Source: Mycobacterium conspicuum
GTDB lineage: Bacteria; Actinomycetota; Actinomycetes; Mycobacteriales; Mycobacteriaceae
Direction of reading: 5' to 3'
DNA length: 64,000 bases
Assembly (NCBI RefSeq): GCF_010730195.1
Contig: NZ_AP022613.1
Span: 1,054,001 to 1,118,000 of the forward strand
Position 1 is the first letter of the stretch; every line of letters starts with the position of its first letter. Positions 59,759 through 64,000 of this stretch are shown here, piece by piece. The notes beneath the pieces were generated by a model. The model was not told the origin of the DNA, did no database searches, and worked only from the letters and a program-made list of their open reading frames with translations. The position numbers and the translations under genes are program-made.

Positions 59759-60624
59759 GTGGCCGGCTTGCGGACCGGGTCGCGATCGTCACCGGAGCCA
59801 GCCGCGGCCTGGGCCGCGCGATCGCGTTGGCGCTGGCGGCCGAGGGCGCGGCGGTGGCCGTCGTCGGGCGCACCGAACAGGTGTGGAACGACCGGTTGCC
59901 CGGGACCATCGGCGAGACGGTCGCCGATATCGAGGCGGCCGGCGGGCGCGCGGTCGCAGTGCGCGCCGATCTGACCGACCGCGACGATGTCGCCCGCTTG
60001 GTTTCGGAGGCGCGAGATTCCTTGGGCCCCATCGCAATCCTGATCAACAATGCGGCGTTCACCGCGCCCGGCCGGCCGCCGGTGCCCGGTGCCGAACGAC
60101 CCGCTAAGCCGCAGAAGCCGCCCGGCGCCGCCAAGCCCGGCTGGCCGGGCTTCGTCAGCACGCCACTGGCCGCCTACCGCCGGCATTTCGAGATCGCGGT
60201 GTTCGCGGCCTACGAACTGATGCAGCTGGTGTGCCCGGACATGATCGCCGCCGGGGGTGGTTCGGTCATCAACATCACGTCGGTGGCATCGCGGTTGCCC
60301 GGCGACGGCCCCTACGCCGACCGCAGCGGCGGGGTGCTGCCCGGGTATGGCGGCTCAAAGGCCGCCCTCGAGCATCTCACCCAGTGCGCCGCGTTCGATC
60401 TTGCCGACCACAACATCGCGGTGAACGCGCTGTCGCCGTCGAAACCGATCCTCACCCCGGGCCTGGCGTACTACGCCCGCGAGTTCGACGAGACCGCCTC
60501 CGCGGAGGAGTTCGCCGCGGCGGCGGTGCGGCTGGCGCTGGTGGACCCGGGCGCGGTCACCGGGCGCACCATCGGTCATCTCGAGGTACTCGACGGCAGC
60601 TTTCGGCCGTTCACACTCGGCTAG
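59755..60624 (+). CDS. Short-chain dehydrogenase/reductase
   Basis: The 289-residue SDR has VAIVTGASRGLGRAIALALA, ADLTDRDD, INNAAFTAPG and the active site INITSVASRLPG with YGGSKAALE. A 40-residue proline-rich insertion follows the NNAA motif (VPGAERPAKPQKPPGAAKPG), unusual for the family. GTG 59755 overlaps the TetR stop, so it is probably under that TetR control. Its TAG is shared through CTAG with the convergent 13E12-type gene. Confidence 0.9.
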   Translation: MSGRLADRVAIVTGASRGLGRAIALALAAEGAAVAVVGRTEQVWNDRLPGTIGETVADIEAAGGRAVAVRADLTDRDDVARLVSEARDSLGPIAILINNAAFTAPGRPPVPGAERPAKPQKPPGAAKPGWPGFVSTPLAAYRRHFEIAVFAAYELMQLVCPDMIAAGGGSVINITSVASRLPGDGPYADRSGGVLPGYGGSKAALEHLTQCAAFDLADHNIAVNALSPSKPILTPGLAYYAREFDETASAEEFAAAAVRLALVDPGAVTGRTIGHLEVLDGSFRPFTLG

Positions 60625-61997
60625 GGGTCGGGGTCGTCGCGGAGGAGTTCGTCGGGGTGGTGGGCGTGGTTGATTTGGGGTGGTTCGTTGCCGGTGGTCC
60701 AGCCGAGGCGTCCGGTGTTGGTGATTTGGGTGTGCAGGTCGCCGCGGCTGGTGGCGGCGTGGTCGCAGCCGCAGGCGAAGAAGAGTTTGTCGGCGTCGGT
60801 GCGGCCGCCGTGTGCCCAGTCTGGGCAGTGGTGGACTTCGCAGCGGTAGCCGGGCACCAGGCAGTTGGGTCGGGTGCAGCCGCGGTCGCGGGCATGGCAG
60901 ATGAGTCGTTGGTCGGCGGTGGCGAGGCGTTTTTGCCGGCCCAGGTACAGCGGGCGTTGGGTGTGGTCGTCGAAGACCGCTAGGTAGTGAATCGCGCTGG
61001 CGGCCATGCGGATCAGATCGGGCATGGGTAGCCGCGAGCCGCCGCCGGTGCGCGCGGGTGCGGGCATGGCGATGGTGGGGTCGGCGACGGCGTGGGCGGC
61101 TTGGTTGAGCTCGGCCATGGTGGTGGTGACCACCACAGTCACCGGGTGGCCGCGGTGCACACCGAGCTGCCCGGAGGCGATGGCGTGGTGCATGCCGAGT
61201 TTGAAGGCGTCGTGGCAGCGTTGTGCGGGGGTGCGCTGGTCGCGCTCGGTGTCGTCGGGTTGGTGGCGGCCGGGCCGTACGGCGGCCTCGACGGCTTCGA
61301 AGTAGGCGCGGGCTTCGGGGTCGATCCATCCGCTGATCCGCGACATGTCATCGGGGCCTTGCGGGCCCAAATGCAAGCCGCGGCGGCGGGCGCGGTCGGC
61401 GTCGGTGAACACACCGTCGGGGTTGAGGTAGTCGGCGATGCGCTGGCCGAGTCGTTCGACGACTTTGGCGTCCACGCGGCCAGCGTGTTCGACCAGGCGG
61501 CGCTCGGCGTTGGCCACCTCGGCGGGCGCCACGCTGGCCGGCAGCACATCCAGGGCGCGGCACACAACCCGGATGTGGTCCTCGCCGACGTCGCCGGCCT
61601 GCACGGCGGCGGCCAGCTCGGGCAGCGGCGCGGGCAGCGGCGGACCGGTCAGCGAGCGCCGCGGTCGAATGCGCGCGGCCAGCTTAAACCGGCGCGTGAT
61701 CTCCCCCGGAGTGATCCGCAGCCGCGCCCACAACGTGTCCCGTACTGCCGGCACGAACCCGGTCTCGTCGGGCGGATCGGCGATCTCGGCGAAGATCCGA
61801 TACATCAGACCGCGGTTAACCCGCTCCTGAGTCTCCAGCCGCTCGGCTACCTGCACGCGGAACGAACTGCCGACCAGATCCGAAGACGTCTCCCGCAGCG
61901 CATCGTGGGCGGCGTCGATCGCATCCAGGGCAGCAGCCATCCGCTCTCGTGCCGCTGCGCCGCTGACAAAGCCCATGCCCCAAACACTATCGAACAT
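60621..61997 (-). CDS. 13E12-repeat-family DUF222/HNH endonuclease-like protein
   Basis: The 458-residue protein has an N-terminal DUF222 domain (about 20-330) and a C-terminal HNH motif (CTRPNCLVPGYRCEVHHCPD, then WAHGGRTDADKLFFACGCDH). The M. tuberculosis 13E12 repeat family has the same layout, is scattered in many copies, and some copies are LexA-controlled. I chose ATG 61997 (MFDSVWGMGF), which lies inside a LexA-like box. Upstream in-frame residues are low-complexity and part of another gene. It is an insertion between Rv3167c- and Rv3166c-like genes. Confidence 0.9.
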   Translation of the reverse strand: MFDSVWGMGFVSGAAARERMAAALDAIDAAHDALRETSSDLVGSSFRVQVAERLETQERVNRGLMYRIFAEIADPPDETGFVPAVRDTLWARLRITPGEITRRFKLAARIRPRRSLTGPPLPAPLPELAAAVQAGDVGEDHIRVVCRALDVLPASVAPAEVANAERRLVEHAGRVDAKVVERLGQRIADYLNPDGVFTDADRARRRGLHLGPQGPDDMSRISGWIDPEARAYFEAVEAAVRPGRHQPDDTERDQRTPAQRCHDAFKLGMHHAIASGQLGVHRGHPVTVVVTTTMAELNQAAHAVADPTIAMPAPARTGGGSRLPMPDLIRMAASAIHYLAVFDDHTQRPLYLGRQKRLATADQRLICHARDRGCTRPNCLVPGYRCEVHHCPDWAHGGRTDADKLFFACGCDHAATSRGDLHTQITNTGRLGWTTGNEPPQINHAHHPDELLRDDPDP

Positions 61998-62005
61998 ACG
62001 TTCGC
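61990..62005. promoter_or_regulatory. LexA (SOS) box over the 13E12-type start codon
   Basis: TCGAAC-ATAC-GTTCGC matches the mycobacterial LexA consensus TCGAAC-N4-GTTCGA at all but the last base. It includes the ATG at 61995-61997 on the minus strand. LexA bound here would block transcription or start of the gene until DNA damage. Confidence 0.75.
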
Positions 62006-62108
62006 ACACAACAGGCACGCCCGCCCATCTGTGGATGAACGGCCGACTGTGGATAAGGCGCCTCCGACGTGCCAGTATGAAAAAAGCCGATGCCGGGCAG
62101 GTGTGCCG

Positions 62109-63050
62109 ATGATGGACAAGCCGACGGGACGCGTCGTCGCCCTGATCGTGCTGCTGATCGCCGCCGCCGCCGCCCTGCGCGGCTACCTTCCCGCCCAGGC
62201 CCATGCGCCGCTCTCGTCCGCGGGTGGCAACCGGGCCGCAATGATGTTCGTGATCGCGGCCCTGGCCGGGACGCTCGCCCTGATGACCGTCGCGATCATC
62301 GCGCGCCTGCGCGACCCGCGTGCGGTGGCGCCCACCACCTTCGATGTATCCGACATGCTCGGTGGCGGCCGGGGTCGGCCGAGCTGGCGGGTGCTGTTGA
62401 TCGGGTTCGCGGTGATCGCGGCCTGGTTGGTGATCGCGATGCTGCTGGCGCACCTATTCGTGCCGCACGAGGTTGCGCCGGCGCCGCCGCCGTCCCAATC
62501 GGCTACGACGGCGCCGCCGCATCCCACCGTCCCGGCGCCGACGCCCCACCCGCACAACGATCCCGGGGACATGATCGGAGTCCTGCTTGCGAGCGCGGTC
62601 CCGCTGCTGCTGATCATCGTCGCGGCGGCGGTGATCAATACCAGGCGGCGGTTTGGCCGCCCGGCGCAGGGCATCAGCACCGGTGAGGGCGTCGCGGGGC
62701 AGGCGCCCGCCCAACATCCGGAGTTACTTGTCCGCGCAGCGGAAGTCGGGCTCGCGGAAATTGCCGACCTCAGCCGCGAACCGCGGGAGGCGATCATCGC
62801 CTGTTACGCGGCGATGGAACGTGAACTCGCCAACGTGCCGGGGGCGGCCCCCCAGGACTTCGATACGCCCACCGAGGTGCTGGCCCGTGCGGTGCATCGC
62901 CATGCGCTGCATGCCGATAACGCCGTTCAGCTGGTGAACCTGTTCGAGGAGGCGCGGTTTAGCCCGCACGTCATGAACGAGGGACATCGTCAGGTGGCGG
63001 TGCGCGTGCTGCAACTTGTCCTCGACGAACTCGCGGTGAGCGTGCCATGA
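62109..63050 (+). CDS. DUF4129-type membrane protein, Rv3166c-like
   Basis: The 313-residue protein has three spans (residues about 8-25, 40-65, 95-115 plus one at 155-180), a Pro/Thr-rich loop and a C-terminal cytosolic DUF4129-like domain (AAEVGLAEIADLSREPREAI, IACYAAMERELANV, EARFSPHVMNEGHRQVA). The last part is typical of proteins found with MoxR ATPases and transglutaminase-like genes. GGGCAGG lies 7 nt before ATG 62109. It matches the position of Rv3166c. Confidence 0.87.
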   Translation: MMDKPTGRVVALIVLLIAAAAALRGYLPAQAHAPLSSAGGNRAAMMFVIAALAGTLALMTVAIIARLRDPRAVAPTTFDVSDMLGGGRGRPSWRVLLIGFAVIAAWLVIAMLLAHLFVPHEVAPAPPPSQSATTAPPHPTVPAPTPHPHNDPGDMIGVLLASAVPLLLIIVAAAVINTRRRFGRPAQGISTGEGVAGQAPAQHPELLVRAAEVGLAEIADLSREPREAIIACYAAMERELANVPGAAPQDFDTPTEVLARAVHRHALHADNAVQLVNLFEEARFSPHVMNEGHRQVAVRVLQLVLDELAVSVP

Positions 63051-63529
63051 AAAGGCTTGTCGCGCTGGGTATTTCCCTCATCGTTGGCACCGAACTGTTG
63101 GCACTGATACTGCATGACCGACGCGTCGTGCTCGCGGCGTCGGGTGCCGCCGCGGCGTTGGTGCTGCTCAATATTCGTCGTTTCCTCGGACATGGGATGC
63201 AGTCCGCGGCCGAGCCGGACCCCGAAGATCTGGGGGATGCGCTGCGCCGCTGGCTGATCACCACCGAAACGACGATCCGGTGGTCCGACTCCACGCGGGC
63301 GGACTGGGACCGGCATCTGCGTCCCTTGCTGGCACGACGGTTCGAACTCGCCACCGGGCACGGGCAGGCCAAGGACCCGAAGACCTTTCATGCCAGCGGT
63401 CAAATGCTTTTCGGTCCCGAGCTATGGGATTGGGTCAACCCCAACAATGTTGCGCGCACCGGCGGCCACGAACCCGGTCCCGGGCGGGTGAAGTTCGAGG
63501 AAATCCTGCAAAGGTTGGAAGAGGTATGA
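63047..63529 (+). CDS. Conserved membrane-anchored protein, Rv3165c-like
   Basis: The 160-residue protein has two N-terminal hydrophobic segments (LVALGISLIVGTELLALIL, VVLAASGAAAALVLLNI) and a cytosolic part rich in Trp and Arg (RRWLITTETTIRWSDSTRAD, WDRHLRPLLARRFELATG). ATG 63047 overlaps the previous stop as ATGA. It lies before the MoxR-type ATPase and matches Rv3165c in place. Function unknown. Confidence 0.87.
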   Translation: MKRLVALGISLIVGTELLALILHDRRVVLAASGAAAALVLLNIRRFLGHGMQSAAEPDPEDLGDALRRWLITTETTIRWSDSTRADWDRHLRPLLARRFELATGHGQAKDPKTFHASGQMLFGPELWDWVNPNNVARTGGHEPGPGRVKFEEILQRLEEV

Positions 63530-63548
63530 GCGGAGGGAACAGCCCGAG

Positions 63549-64000
<452 letters not shown>

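Noticed and set aside
62003..62453. N-terminal extension of the 13E12-type protein to 62453
   Set aside because: It runs antisense through the Rv3166c-like gene and lacks similarity; the family start and LexA box are at 61997.

Overview
The window is chromosomal DNA from a high-GC mycobacterium, most likely a slow-grower with affinity to the M. avium complex or M. kansasii side of the genus. Support comes from an 18-kDa-antigen type Hsp20 (starting MLMRTDPFRELDRF), a DUF732 secreted protein, a DUF3349 protein, a PknH-type sensor protein, F420/luciferase-like oxidoreductases, and a right-hand block in the order of M. tuberculosis Rv3171c to Rv3164c (hpx, aofH, Rv3169, Rv3168, Rv3167c, Rv3166c, Rv3165c, moxR3), recalled from memory and not searched. 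I saw no rRNA, tRNA, CRISPR array, IS element or prophage.

Layout. 0-3.6 kb: truncated TetR gene, a 30-bp perfect palindrome, and an operon of a tiny membrane peptide, an AveC-like protein, a P450 and a diaminopentanoate-dehydrogenase-like protein. 3.8-9.7 kb: DUF732, type III glutamine synthetase, a degenerate PhzF, PAS-ANTAR, Hsp20 and MerR. 9.7-14.3 kb: FAD reductase, zinc alcohol dehydrogenase and GlgX. 14.4-19.4 kb (minus strand): TetR, LuxE-like, LuxC-like, TetR and SDR genes, a fatty-acid reductase operon. 19.4-21.9 kb: two paralogous membrane proteins with COX III/IV (NorE/NorF-like) subunits. 24-26.3 kb: hemerythrin, then an F420-type oxidoreductase coupled to UdgX. 26.3-33.2 kb (minus): SDR, TPP enzyme, enolase-superfamily enzyme, FAD/Fe-S oxidase. 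33.3-34.8 kb: a frameshifted sodA and an NmrA-like gene with a damaged start. 35.4-38.3 kb (minus): GT2, PIG-L deacetylase, NodS-like methyltransferase, EEP hydrolase. 38.3-49.8 kb: a stress and signalling island with a DUF7218 protein, katE, CheB, STAS-ATPase, CheR-PAS, a second CheB, GT4, AraC, PAS-ANTAR and STAS. 49.8-52 kb: TetR and membrane proteins around twin palindromes. 52-64 kb: the Rv3171c-Rv3164c-like block, interrupted by two luciferase-like genes, an SDR and a 13E12-family HNH gene with a LexA box.

A unifying thread is the general-stress sigma factor SigF. GTTT-N15-17-GGGTA-type promoters precede the alcohol dehydrogenase, glgX, the hemerythrin and F420-oxidoreductase/udgX, with weaker matches before katE, the DUF7218 gene, cheB, the FAD reductase and the GT4. 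In four of these the -10 element lies exactly 10 nt before the ATG, predicting leaderless or near-leaderless mRNAs. Together with the partner-switch (STAS, HATPase) and CheB/CheR proteins, the window looks like a stress-response region whose inputs and outputs sit close together.
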